DNA of 64,000 nt. Origin: Chrysomallon squamiferum. Taxonomy: Eukaryota; Mollusca; Gastropoda; Neomphalida; Peltospiridae. Of the stretch, positions 52,161-63,702 are shown piece after piece (positions within the stretch are counted from its first letter, which is position 1; each line of letters opens with the position of its first letter). Location: positions 13,941,037-14,005,036 of the forward strand of contig CM022677.1 of assembly GCA_012295275.1 (NCBI GenBank). The letters are read 5' to 3'. The position numbers and the translations under genes are program-made. Below the pieces are notes generated by a model. The model saw nothing but the letters and a program-made list of their open reading frames with translations. It was not told where the DNA came from and ran no database searches.

Positions 52161-52885
52161 CAGTTATAATTAAGATTACTCACAGCACTCTCAGTGTCTG
52201 TTTTATCGGTGTTGGTGCTAAGGAAGATCACTGTTGTTAGAACACATTGCCAAACACACAGCTCAGAAAGCCTGGATTCCAAGACTGTTTCCTGATAAGT
52301 TCTAAACCTAGTTAAAAAATAAGTAAATAAACAAAAATAAAGGTGTTAATAATGAATGAAAATATAGAATACTAAAATATTCAGTAGGTTGTAATATTAA
52401 ATAAAATAATAAAAAGATTAATAATATTATATATCCAATATTATGTAATTCAGTATGATTATATTTTAAATAAATAAAAAATAATAAGAAAATTAATAAA
52501 TATAAAAATAAATGATACATACATACATACATACAATGGATAGATACATAGAAGATAGATAGAAAGATTAAAAATAAATAAAACAAAAATAATCAACTGT
52601 CTACTAAAACTTGTTTTAAGAGCATTTTTATAAATTAAAATTATAAATAAATTTAGAATTATTTAAAAAACTGATTCTTAAGCTATTTATATTCAGAATT
52701 ATCCAAAGAGAACTTAAAGAAAGATTATATATAATATTTTCTCTCTTTGTTATACTTCAAAAAATATTACAACTTTGACAGTAATTGTTAAAAATCATAA
52801 TGAAAAGAAACAGAGAAAAAAGAAAGAAACTTGCTAATTAGAAACAAATAAGAAATGATATAAAGACACAGACTGACATACAGAA

Positions 52886-53150
52886 GGACAAACAGATAAG
52901 TATATAGTAAGTGCAGACATAGGTATATAGACAGATTCTCAGAAAGAAATACACACAGACAAACATATAAGTATATAGTAAGTACAGACATAGGTATATA
53001 GACAGATTCTCAGAAAGAAATACACACAAACATATAAATATATAGTAAGTACAGACATATGTATATAGACAGATTCTCAGAAAGAAATACAGACAAACAT
53101 ATAAGTATATAGTAAGTACAGACATAGGTATATAGACAGATTCTCAGAAA
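52886..53150 (+). repeat. Minisatellite, 67-71 bp unit, about 4 copies
   Basis: The unit contains AAGTATATAGTAAGTACAGA, then CATAGGTATATAGACAGATTCTC and AGAAAGAAATACA. Copies start near 52887, 52958, 53025 and 53092. Not related in sequence to the 30.7-33.2 kb array. Confidence 0.9.
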
Positions 53151-53297
53151 GACAAACATTTTTATCTGAACATTTTCAAGGAAAGAAATAAACACAGACA
53201 AACAGATAAGCAAAGAGAGATAGAAATAAATAAATAGGGAGACAGACAGAAAGAGAAATAGACAGATAGACTAATACATATTTACAGACAGATTTAC

Positions 53298-53757
53298 CTG
53301 AATATTTTTAAAGGTTTTAAAACCTGACTAGGTGGTAAAGCTTGTGGCAATTTAAGTCTTGGTCTGGCTGCTTTCAACAAAAACTCCAGTTTCACAAGAA
53401 GATTAGTCAGTCAAGTCAAACTTTTTCTGCGTATGTGGATACATATCTTCCATGCTGTCACCCTTACTGAAAGAAAGTTTTGAAACTAATTTCTTTTCTT
53501 TTGTCAGAGTTGTTTCAGCAGTTTGTTCACTTTCTTTCTTAGACATTATTTTTACTGAAATACCTCTCTTAATGGGTGGTGATGTTTCTGGTTTCTTTTC
53601 TAGTGTGTCTGGATGTTTCTTGGCACACAGTTTGAGTTTTTAGTGTTTGGTGTGCTGATGTCAGTTTGTCTCAGGTCTAATGGTGATACTGATGCTGTTG
53701 GTGCTGACTGCTGTTGGTGCTGACTGCTGTTTAATTTTCAGTGATGTGAAACCCATG
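53298..53757 (-). other. Exon-like block of an unidentified minus-strand gene
   Basis: Minus reading gives KRGISVKIMSKKESEQTAET, then TLTKEKKLVSKLSFSKGDSM and EDMYPHTQKKFDLTD before a stop. A shifted frame then reads KLEFLLKAARPRLKLPQALP, PSQVLKPLKIFR, ending at a donor GT (53296-53297). Composition is protein-like (Lys/Ser-rich, probably disordered), but there is at least one frameshift. No family is recognised. Exon-like sequence at about 54225-54185 (DPRQPIQAASASTSVENVV) may belong to the same gene. Confidence 0.35.
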
Positions 53758-54422
53758 TCAGTTCTGTGGAAATAACAAAAGAGAGAGAGAAAAACAAAAT
53801 ATATATATATGTAAAACCAGAAACATGACGAAGAACTATAATAATAAAAATAATTATAACTAGCTTGTAAAAATAATAATAATAACAATAATAATAATAA
53901 TAAACAAATAATAAAATAAAATAATTTGAATTATTAGAATGTAGAAAAATAACTAGAAAGATGAAGATGCAGTTAAGAGATTGAAAATATTAATAATATA
54001 AATAAATAAAATAAAAAAATAAATAAATAAATTAGTAAATCAAAATTTAAATTAAAATTATAATAATAAAATAAATACATACACATAAATACAATAATAA
54101 TAATAAAAAAATAATTCGAATTCTTCAAATAAAATGAGCAGGATAACAAAATTCAAAACATGGGCCTTACAACATTTTCAACTGAAGTGCTGGCTGAGGC
54201 AGCTTGAATTGGTTGTCTAGGATCCTACAACAAAATATAATATTCATTAATAAACTAAACATAAAATGTAGCATTTTACATTATTGAAATAGTTGTAAAT
54301 TCTGTAAATAAAATATTGAAATAAATTCAACGTATTTGTTTATTGTTTAATTATTCTATAATATAAGATAAAAGTGTAATGTGTGTGTTTTTGTGAGTTT
54401 TTGTTATTCATTAAGTTATTAC

Positions 54423-54574
54423 CCTTTCACAATGTTAAGGTCTAGAATCCATGTTTTGATGATCTTTTTGTAAAAGTTCTTTTCAACAAAAGGATCAACA
54501 CCTTTTGGATCCAGCATGTTCATCATTCTGATGAGATGTTCTTCAGGATGAAAGTTAAGTAGCAACAAAAGTTT
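54423..54574 (-). other. Clean coding exon, 152 bp, unidentified
   Basis: Acceptor CAG at 54575-54577 and donor GT at 54421-54422; open for 50 codons plus 2 bases. It reads KLLLLLNFHPEEHLIRMMNM, then LDPKGVDPFVEKNFYKKIIK and TWILDLNIVK. It looks like a helical domain under selection: no stops, balanced composition, good splice sites. I do not recognise the family. It is the best evidence that a real minus-strand gene crosses 48-59 kb. Confidence 0.55.
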
Positions 54575-55448
54575 CTGTATTAGGAAAGGAAAGAGGTGTA
54601 CAAGAATTAAATAAAAATATTGATAACTAAGACAGTATATTTACATTGTAAAAAGAAGCTTTACAGCATCTTAACAAAATATTAAAGCAACTGGTCTGGA
54701 AAAGTACATTATCTTTGTTGATTTAATAAACAGTTACTTCAAGCTGGTTACTAATGAAACTGCTAAAACAGACCAAATCGAAAGTAAAGAAAAAATATTT
54801 TATTTAAGAACATATACAGCAAGTTTTTTTACTAGATTTAATAAAAAAAGGTAACTACCTACACAGAAAATGAAAAAGAAACCCTGTTTCTGCAATATAA
54901 AGTGACACCCTTTTAAACAAGCAACTAAACATATTTTTCTAATGTACGTCTTTGCACAGAAAAAAACAAACACATATACCATAATGTTATACATATATTA
55001 TACACGGATAATCAGCTAGATTGTTAAATAACCTTATACCAGTCTGTGTAGCAGATCCACATGTTGCAGATCAGGCACCATAAACATAAGCACTAAAAAA
55101 ATTGTTTTGTATAAATGGAATAAAAATATACATTATAACTTTAGAAATGTGCTGTTTAATGGTTCAATAAACCTAATGTAATTCATTGGCCTTAAAGTTC
55201 CACCAAATCATTAACAACAGAATTTTAGAGAAATCATTAAATAAATATTTTATTATTTGAGTCATTCTTCACTTCTTAGGCTGAGAAGTAATTTTATTCC
55301 TCAGATTATTTAGTGACAACAGCTTTACTCACAATCCAGAGATTGTTATTTATTGTTATCTTAAAACAGATGCATAAATGCCTCACAGGAAATAACATAC
55401 CCACCTGTCTGTAATAATTTGTTTAAAAGAAAATTACATATATTTGAT

Positions 55449-55940
55449 TTAATTATTGCTAGTTACCTGGAAATAAAACATTTGTTTCACATGTTTCTTG
55501 AAGATTCCTCCTGTCATCTGTCCCTCAGTCTTTGCCTCCATTCTTCGGTGTGCAGTATTTGTGCCTGTTCTTATCTCAAATCTTATTCTAGTGCCTCTAC
55601 CACATGTTTCACTACAACTACCCAGTCTCTGAAGTGACATGCAGACCAGAAACCATCATCTGTAAGTGTGAAATTAAATAAATAAATTAATAAATAATAA
55701 ACAAATAAATAAATAAATAAATAAATAAATTAAAAATGACAATTAAATACTTTTTGATTGTGCTTGAAATCTAGTTCTAAAATGATTTTCTTTCATGTAG
55801 AAGTTGAATGTCAGATTAACTTGTCTGCTCAAAGCTTTGTGAGTTTTTTTCAGTTTTTCTGCCAGTACAGAATAGTCTGCTGCTGTCAATACATGAGTTG
55901 GTGAGGATCTAATTCCAAGATATATTAATATCTTTAACAC
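55449..55940 (-). other. Exon-like blocks, unidentified
   Basis: About 55920-55745, minus: RSSPTHVLTAADYSVLAEKL, then KKTHKALSRQVNLTFNF, coding-like. About 55640-55490, minus: one frame is open for 63 codons (GSCSETCGRGTRIRFEI...). Another frame, with four stops, reads RDWVVVVKHVVEAL and ILHTEEWRQRLRDR and looks more like an old protein. Which frame was real cannot be decided by eye. A smaller block at about 56600-56463 (ATDKHRLKFVQALGAFKIKL) ends at a donor GT. Confidence 0.35.
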
Positions 55941-56599
55941 AGGTTATTGATCAGATATGCAAAATTAAATATGAATTAATGTTATACTGATCATGTTATA
56001 AGGCAGATAAAAATCATTTATATCTCAAAGTATTTGTTTAACAAATATAAATTGTTTGACAAGATAAAATCATATTATAAAATTAATTTTTAAAATCTCT
56101 AATAATGCTTGCAGGAGGCACTGGATTGGAAAATGGATGAAAAACAAATAAAAAAAAAAAAAAGAAATGCATAGCTTAATTTATGTGTTTGTTGTTATGT
56201 GTGTTTTTGTATGCAAATGTGTACACCAACACATACACACACCAATGTAAACACAAACCATGGATTCATATATATTTTATTTATACTCATCAATATTCAG
56301 TCCAAGTTCAGCAGCTTACCTCAATCACACAGTGTGTGAGTGCATGCATGAATGTGTATGTATGTGTATGCACAGATAGCTATCAATAATTGCAATATAC
56401 GTTTGCAAGATAAGTTTCTATATTTTCAGTCAGTAAAGAAAAACAATATTACTTTTTTTAATATTTAATTACCAGTTTAATCTTAAAAGCCCCTAGTGCT
56501 TGTACAAACTTCAGCCTGTGTTTATCAGTAGCTCCACCCAAACGCGGGTGACTAAGGCACGGGGGTGAATAGGATAAAACAAGAAAAGCACCCCTAAAA

Positions 56600-57927
56600 G
56601 CAAACTGAAAAGAAGACAAAATGGATTTCACAAGCATATCACATAAAAAGAACAAGTTACATGATAAAAAAGCCTTTAAGCTATTGCATTTTTTTTTTCT
56701 CAAATTCAGACCAAATTAAATTAAAACTAAAAAAAAAAAAAAATTAAAGATCTAAGAAAACAAAGCAAAAAACAACAAATCAAACAACAAAAAAGAAATT
56801 GTAAAACCCATGAAAATAAATAAATAAATACTGAACTACAAATTATTAAAATGTGTATTTAATTGCAAAGATAGGAACCAAAAGCACATTTTTAATAAAA
56901 TGAAGTGAACCTATAATTTCTTTTACACTTAAATCACCATCCAGTCAGTTTTTTATTTTTAAAATAAGAGCTCCATAATTGTTAAAAGAAAAAAACACAC
57001 ACAGTCATATACAATAATAATAATAATAATAATAATAGTAATAATAATAATAATAATAATAAAACTAATGATAATAATAAAAAATTAATTATAACAGTTA
57101 AAAGGAAGAAACATTTTTAACTTTGCAATATAACCAACTAAGAAATGAAAATAAAAAAACACTAAATAAAATAATTTGTGTATGTTTTGTATATTTAAGT
57201 GTGTATGTGTATGTGTGCGTGTTGAAGTAAATAGAGACACATAATTAACATTGAATTATAAATACAACTGCACACATTAAACTTTCAGAACCAGGACAAA
57301 CAACAACAAACCACCTATAAAAAAAATAACCATGGAAGACATAAAAACCACTAACTCAAATGATTCAGAAATGAAAATTAGGATTTTCAAAATACAGCAG
57401 GTTAAAAAGGCCAAATCTGATTTTAAAAAAAGAAAAGGTTGACCAGAAGCAAAAGGCGATAAATAAAAAAACAATATAAATCACCAACAAACTCTCAGAC
57501 AAAACCCTGAATGGAAAATAATAAAAAAGTGGTCATTCTGGTATCCTTACAAACAAACATATATACCACAGCATACAAATACAGAAGAAAACCAATCTCA
57601 AAACAGAAAAAAAAATGAGATATCTTGACTAGGCAAAAATTTCCTCAATCAGCAAAACAGCAGAAATCATAACAAAAAGTGACAACCGAAGGAAAATTTA
57701 TTTACAGATGAACACAAAACTCTTAAAGACTTTTGGTCCCAGTGTAAACATCTGGCATCAACATTTTCTTACTGGAAATTACCTTCACTAATCCTGAAAC
57801 TCTGAATCAGCAAAATAGTAAAACAGTTTGATCATCAACAACAATAACAACACAAAGCCAAATGAGTGAAAAAAAAACAAGACAACAATTAAAACATACC
57901 TTTCACAACAGTCCAGTTTTTAAACAA
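56600..57927. other. A-rich non-coding sequence
   Basis: Poly-A-like runs, (AAT)n at 57016-57060 and A-rich sequence on the plus strand up to the LINE tail. The 57270-57900 part may be the decayed body of the same LINE, but no reverse-transcriptase motif could be read. Confidence 0.45.
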
Positions 57928-58286
57928 CAGTCAGTCATATTGAAATGGAGAACAGAGTTGGTGAATATTAAATAGTAAACAAATAAAATAAAAAATAGTT
58001 ACACCTTTCATCATCAAAACAAACTCATTTTAGTAACAAACTACATAACAACTATACCAAACTCAGAATCAGCTACTGCACCAATCTAAACACAATCAAA
58101 TTCAAACACAAAATAAACACAACACCAAACTGTAGATGTGGAATTTCTGAAACCATGAAACATTACTTATTTCTCTGTTCACATTCTGTCCTAATGCTCC
58201 ATTACTTTTTCAATGAATTAAAAATTGAATTTACACTTAAAAACATCTGGCTTGCAACAGTGAAAAACTTTAATTCAAACAAATAA
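57928..58286 (+). pseudogene. LINE (non-LTR retrotransposon) ORF2 C-terminal fragment 2
   Basis: The best-preserved part, 58056-58286, reads TKLRISYCTNLNTIKFKHKI, then TTPNCRCGISETMKHYLFLC and SHSVLMLHYF, and ends at TAA. The C-x-C-G...E-T...H-Y-x-x-x-C pattern is the terminal zinc-knuckle-like motif of many non-LTR ORF2 proteins. The preceding 57928-58055 matches 33246 onward. Endonuclease and polymerase regions are not recognisable. Confidence 0.62.
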
Positions 58287-58443
58287 ATAGATACAAATGG
58301 TTGATTAAATAAATTCTAAAACATAATATAAAATAACAAATTCAAAAATAAATAGAATACAGAGTAACAAAGAAAACAAAAAGCAAATACATCAACACAA
58401 AATAATTATATAAATTAATTAATTAACAGATCAACTGACTCAC

Positions 58444-58806
58444 CAGCTGATAGATTTGCTGACAGTTTCAGAACATATTTTAAAAATTCCACATTTTCTT
58501 GGCACAAGGAAGTAAACTGGTTCTGGCTGGAGAGGGCTGTTTGGAATGTGAAGTTTCTATCCAAAGTTACAAAAAAAATTGCAGATTGTAGCAGGAAATG
58601 AACTGGGAAGATGTTGACAAACATGGGTTATATCAGCTGCAGAAATTACAATTTTAAACTTCTCTATCAAATTGTTACAAATTTTCTTTCTTCTTCCACA
58701 ATGTGTAGATGCTCAAAATCCTCTCAAAACACTCTCATTTTCTCTTCTGCCTGAAGACTGGCAGTTTGCTTTATCTTCTCACTGTTTGCACTGCCAGCAG
58801 AGATCT
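58444..58806 (-). other. Exon-like blocks, unidentified
   Basis: Minus, about 58806-58690: ISAGSANSEKIKQTASLQAE, then EKM, a stop, and EDFEHLHIVEEERK. Minus, about 58590-58444: LDRNFTFQTALSSQNQFTSL, CQENVEFLKYVLKLSANLSA, ending at a donor GTGAGT. The second block has a good splice site and helical, protein-like content. No family recognised; probably part of the 48-59 kb gene(s). Confidence 0.4.
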
Positions 58807-59121
58807 GTTTTGGAACAATAAAAGTAACACAAATGTTTCACAGATTGATAAATGATGACCTAAAAAGGATTAAAAATCAGTGTCAGTGACATTAAACTGA
58901 CAAGACAAACTGAAGAAGACAGCTTTTTCTAAAAAATAAAACTGTAAACAAAATTTAAAATAACAAACAAAAACATACTGCAATATAAAATCAGTTAATC
59001 TAAGAATTCATTGAATATCCTTAAAATTATATTTACTCATTTAAATATGTTTCAGACCAGATTCCAGTAAATATCACTTAATCTGTTACAAAAATTACAC
59101 GTTATTCAAATACATTTTTAC

Positions 59122-59391
59122 CCTGTGTAAGAGCAGTCTGTTGATACTCCCTCCAAAGAGAAGATTTAGTCTCACATGCAGACAGTATTTTTAAATTACT
59201 CCCTTTGAATCCTGCAACTGACTCAGACAAAATTAGTCATATTCTTGAGGAAAATGCAAACTATCCTTTCTCTGTCTTCACATGTAAAAGTGTGTGAATT
59301 AATTTTCTTCTGCCAGATTTCTTTTCTCTCTTGGAGTTACCCCATTCAGTCTGCAATGTTCAATAAAGCTGTGAGTTTGTTCTGAGTAATG
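59122..59391 (-). other. Exon-like blocks, unidentified
   Basis: An acceptor CAG at 59392-59394 is followed by HYSEQTHSFIEHCRLNGVTP and REKRNLAEEN. A second block, 59211-59122, has acceptor CAG and donor GT and reads FKGSNLKILSACETKSSLWR, then EYQQTALTQ. They look like helical coding exons but cannot be assigned. Confidence 0.4.
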
Positions 59392-59452
59392 CTGTAAAAA
59401 AACAATAAAAGATATAAGCAGACACCTATAAACCCACCACAAACACAGACAT

Positions 59453-59531
59453 ACACACACACAGACAGACATACACAAACACACTGACACACACACACAC
59501 ACAACACACACACAGACACACACACACACAC
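59453..59531 (+). repeat. CA-rich microsatellite
   Basis: Imperfect (CA)n with CAGACA and CTGACA interruptions. Confidence 0.9.
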
Positions 59532-59988
59532 ATTCAAATGTACCCTATAAAAATGAAGGAGAAATTACAAATTACCTGCTGCTTAAATAGAAAAAATACT
59601 AATGAAATTCCCATACAAGTTCTCTCTGCTTTGTTCATTGAAATCTTTTGTAGACTTCTCTGCTGCAAAACAAAACAAAATCTAATTTCTTATAACACTG
59701 ACACAATGGTAAATTATTTGCAATAACTGTCCTAATCCAGATGAAAAAAAATATATATAAAAATCATTTTAATGAGTCTTGTTTATCCAGATAAAATATA
59801 TTACAATAGATTTAACATTTAAAATGTTTTGATTTCCAAATTTAATTCTATAATCTCTAACATGAATAAATAATATTATTCCAGAAGAACTTACTTTTTT
59901 TAATCTTATGAATATCTATGACATTTTCAACTTGAGACAAATATCATGTCTTTCAAGCTGATGATTATTCACGTTATGTCACTAAGTA

Positions 59989-60944
59989 CAAGGCTCGAAA
60001 TTAAAAAACAATAATTATGGGTTAGTCGCCCAAAAAATATGTTTTCTCTTTTTTCTGTAAGTTATAACACAAGAGCCGCTATTAATAATTTTATCGCAGA
60101 TACTTTTTTCACATACAAGGTTTGCTCATAGTTCCATAAATTGGACGTATAGGCTTACCTTAATTTCCCAACATCTACAATGAAATATGAAAATTCTTTA
60201 TTAACTAAAATAGCCATAACAAATTTCGACCTTCCCAAATAATAATAATAATAATAATAATGTTATACACCTGGATTTTTCAAAAGAAATACAAATTAAA
60301 GCAACGTGAAATGACGACAGTGAGTAAAGTTTAGCGCGTGACAAAAACACGAAAATCAATAACGTTTCTCTACAAAATAAGCAGGGATTGAACTTTTCTT
60401 TTTAGTACTGTTTAATTTAATTTTTATTTTTATTTATTTTTTATTCTGGGTAAGTAACCCTTCTGGAATTGAAAAGGAAAAACAGTAGCAAATACAAGGT
60501 TAAAGAGTTATCTCCCAAGATAACTTGTTCCGTTAACCAACCGATAATTATTTAACTTAACGGTCTAAAAGTTCGTTAGATTTGTTGGCTGTCTTCAGTT
60601 TAGCCAATTAATGCTTGAATTGAAAAGGAAAAACAATAGCAAACACTTGCTTATAGAGTTATCTCCTATGATAACTTGCTCCGTTAACCAACCGATAATT
60701 TTTTAAGGTATGGGTTCGAAATGTTCTCTGGTTTCACTTTAGCATTAGTGTCTATAAATAGATGTCGGCAAATAAGATAAGCCGATACACCAACTTATGG
60801 AATTATGGGCAATCCTTTTATGTGAATTAAATATTTGCGATAAAATTTTTGGGCGATAAACCCATACTTTTTTTAACACCCTAGTCGCCTAAACGGAACT
60901 TTTCTCGCATTTGGTGACCTGTCGATTGGTCATTTCGAGCCCTG
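59989..60944 (+). mobile_element. Inverted-repeat element, fullest copy (about 956 bp), hAT-like ends
   Basis: Begins CAAGGCTCGAAATT and ends ATTTCGAGCCCTG. The first and last 190 or so bases are imperfect inverted repeats, sharing TAGTCGCC, GGGTTAGTCGCCC/GGGCGATAAACCC-like blocks and TTCCATAAGTTGG. Inside are two tandem units with CGTTAACCAACCGATAATT at 60531 and 60682 (offset 151), each with an AGTTATCTCC...GATAACTT hairpin. No coding capacity. CARGG-type ends suggest a non-autonomous hAT element; the flanking 8-mers (ACTAAGTA, CATTAGCA) match at only four positions, so this is tentative. Confidence 0.75.
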
Positions 60945-61109
60945 CATTAGCATGGACCAATGATTTAAAAATAAAATAAAAATAGGAATCTGATTGTTTT
61001 CATACATAATAGTACATATTTTAGAATTTGAATGCTTTTTGTTTTAACGAAAAGAGTGAAAACTTAATTTGAAACATAATTTTTCTAACGGTGCCCATCC
61101 AATATTAGA

Positions 61110-61330
61110 ATATGTTAATATTTCTATCAATTTCGCCATCGTTGAGGTCACAGCGGTCCTAGCTTTATTGCGGGTATTCCTTTTTATTCTTTAGCGCTTT
61201 TAATTAAGTATTCCTCATACTTTCTGAGGGGGCGCATCACCTATTAAAATATATTATTAATATTTCCATTAATGTCGCCGTCGTTGCCGTCGTACCAGCA
61301 TTGTTCTTAACGTCTTGGTGTACTACTCGT
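61110..61330 (+). repeat. Satellite array, two units (left)
   Basis: Two units of about 140 bp, each with a GCATCACCTATTAAAATATA-type block followed by TCGCC(A/G)TCGTTG and a TTCTTAACG or equivalent block. Same family as 62640-63330. Confidence 0.75.
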
Positions 61331-61814
61331 TATTCGTTTTCGCTTTTTGTTCGCTATTGTTGTTATTTCGTGACAGTGCACGTCCTATATATCTTATATC
61401 TGTATGAACCAAAGTATAATTAAACAAATAAGATAATCCTGGGTTTTATTATAACCACGTTTTTTCTTATTATTATTCAAATGAATAGCCAAATTAAATT
61501 TAATTATTCATATATTTAAAAATTCAGTCAGTATAAAGACAAATTTGCGTACCTTGCTTACAGCTGCACGAGTTGTGAAGAAAACAGATAAATAATTTAA
61601 CTTTAATAATTTATGAAGGACAAGGAACATTAGCTGAACAAGACTTGGTAATTATGTTATTACTGGTGATTTGGTTCCACATCTGCCCAATGTCATAACA
61701 TGTCACTGAACAAAGGCCAATCTATTTATAATCAGTCCATGATGCCCATATTTAACACGACATGATTGAGGATCTCTTTGTATCTGTGGACATCTGTCAG
61801 CCTTTCTTATTCTC

Positions 61815-62480
61815 AAGAATATGCTTCTGTTTTATTTTGTTCTGTTTCAACTTGAGGACTACAATCACCACCACGCAATACATCATTATTACATACTCTT
61901 CTTCTAGTCCGAGTCCTTGAACCACTGGGACCACATATTACTGAACATGTACTTGGTGGTATATAACCTGTCTAGGAACCCCAAAAGGACATATTGGTTT
62001 AGTACAAGGTACTCGGCTGGTGTTGGTTTGAGGAGATTTGGCACCACAACCGTTTTTGGTAGCAACGTCATTGATGCAGATTCTGGTTATTGAAGCCGAT
62101 CTTGTAATTCCTGTTCCACAGTTGGCAGATAAATCACCATATGTAAATTCGGACCATGGACCCGTGTATGGGCAAGTATATGCTTAGATTCTTGCTTAGT
62201 TTCGTTTTGAGGTTAAGTAGCACCACAAGCATTATTTTGGCCATTGTCATTATTGCAGATTCTCATCCGTCGTTTTGTCCACTGACCACCAGGACCACAT
62301 GTTACTGAACATGGAGTTATTGCTGTGAAGTCTGACCAAGTTGACCAGTCTGGGCATGGTTTTGATGGACAAGCACAACAGTTCTGTCTACATCAGGGGA
62401 CTTTGCACACAACCAGTTTTAGATGGGATGTCATTCTGACACGTTGTTGTTCTTGCCTGAGTTCAGTTTATGCTATTACC
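61815..62480 (-). pseudogene. Thrombospondin type-1 (TSP1) repeat cluster, decayed
   Basis: At least four TSP1-like modules read on the minus strand. About 62480-62400: TTTCQNDIPSKTGC. About 62390-62225: CPDWSTWSDF, PCSVTCGPGGQWTKRRMRIC, NNDNGQNNACGA. About 62190-62040: GPWSEFTYGD, SANCGTGITRS, CINDVATKNGCGA. About 61947-61815: CSVICGPSGSRTRTRR, VCNNDVLRGGDC. The WSxW, CSVTCG and basic-strand C-N-N patterns are diagnostic of extracellular TSP1 domains. A stop follows the second module, and the frame shifts between the second and third and between the third and fourth. I see no signal peptide. It is a relic of a secreted or adhesion-type protein. Confidence 0.8.
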
Positions 62481-62639
62481 ACATGAGATTTATCGTTCGA
62501 TGTAAATATATCCTGACAATGCTCCCCTGTTTGCTATTGATGTGTCTGGTTTCAGTAGCTGGTGAAAGTGAACAACAACCTGTTCGTTTAGCTGTGACGT
62601 TATTGCATACTCTCGATACCGTTGTCATTGTTACACATT

Positions 62640-63330
62640 CTGATGCTGCGTATTGTTTCGCTTTTTATAAACTATTGTACTGTGCGCACCCTATATTAAA
62701 ATATTATTATTATTACTATTACTGTCGCCGTCGTTGGCGTCGTGTCTGCGTTGACCTGCACGGTATTCTTTTCTTTGTCATTATTCTTTTGAGGTTTTTA
62801 TTAACTGCTGTCTTTAATTTCTTAGTGTGTAGATCCTAATTAAAAATATATTATTGCTATTTGTATTCATGTTGACGTCGTTGCCGTCGTACCTGAGTTG
62901 TTCTTAACGTTATTAGTTTAATTATTGTGTTGTCTTTTCATTAACTATTATTATCACTTGTTTAGTGTGCGCTTCCTGTATTACAATATATTATTATTAC
63001 CAGTTAAAATGTACTATTACTTTTTTTTCTGTTAATGACGTTATCATTGCCGTCGTGGCTGCATTGTTCTTAACGTTTTTGGTTTCCTTCTCTTTATCCT
63101 GTTGCGTATGTTAATAACGTTGTTAAACTTTCATATTTTATTATAGTCGCCATAGCTGGCGTCGTGTAGGACTTGTTCTTCACGCTTTTGGAGTAGTTTT
63201 AATTATTCTGTTCCGCTTTTTATTAAGTGTTATCCTCACTTTGTTAGTGTGTGCATCCCACATTAAAATATATTATTATTGTTTCTATTAATGTCGCCGA
63301 GGTTGCTGTCTTGTCTGCATTGTCTATAAC
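62640..63330 (+). repeat. Satellite array, about 5 units (right)
   Basis: Units of roughly 110-170 bp with a TTAGTGTG(T/C)GCATCC...ATTAAAATATATTATTA block, then GTCGCCGTCGTTG-like and TTCTTAACGTTTTTGG-like blocks (CGTCGTTG-type positions near 62726, 62875, 63040, 63150, 63293). Diverged from each other. Confidence 0.75.
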
Positions 63331-63644
63331 ATTTTTGAACTAAATAAATAAATAAGAAAGAAAAACGCCTTTCAAATAACATCACGGCTGTTTATACGAC
63401 AAAACTCAGATTGAGCGAAATGTTTTAATGTTTGTTATGAATTCAAAAATAATTCACTGTCTTAGAAAAATGGAACATTAACGTTATGAATGATTTTGTG
63501 AAATTAACGTAAAACAAAAGCGTAATATCTTCGCTCCACATCTAAATAGGAATATGTTCTTTAATTCTTAATATGCCGTGCACATTTTCAATGAAAAATA
63601 GGATTCCTTCGGTAATGTTATTATCTATACAACACAGTACATTG

Positions 63645-63647
<3 letters not shown>

Positions 63648-63697
<50 letters not shown>
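63648..63697 (+). repeat. (CA)n microsatellite
   Basis: About 24 perfect CA units. Confidence 0.95.

Positions 63698-63702
<5 letters not shown>

Noticed and set aside
55490-55640. TSP1-like CSETCGRGTRIR reading
   Set aside because: No further TSP1 cysteines follow, and a different frame gives an equally plausible helical protein; not enough for a TSP1 call.
62423-62839. 138-codon plus-strand frame
   Set aside because: Covers the antisense of the TSP1 relic and satellite units; contains a poly-Tyr and Arg/Trp run from the satellite.
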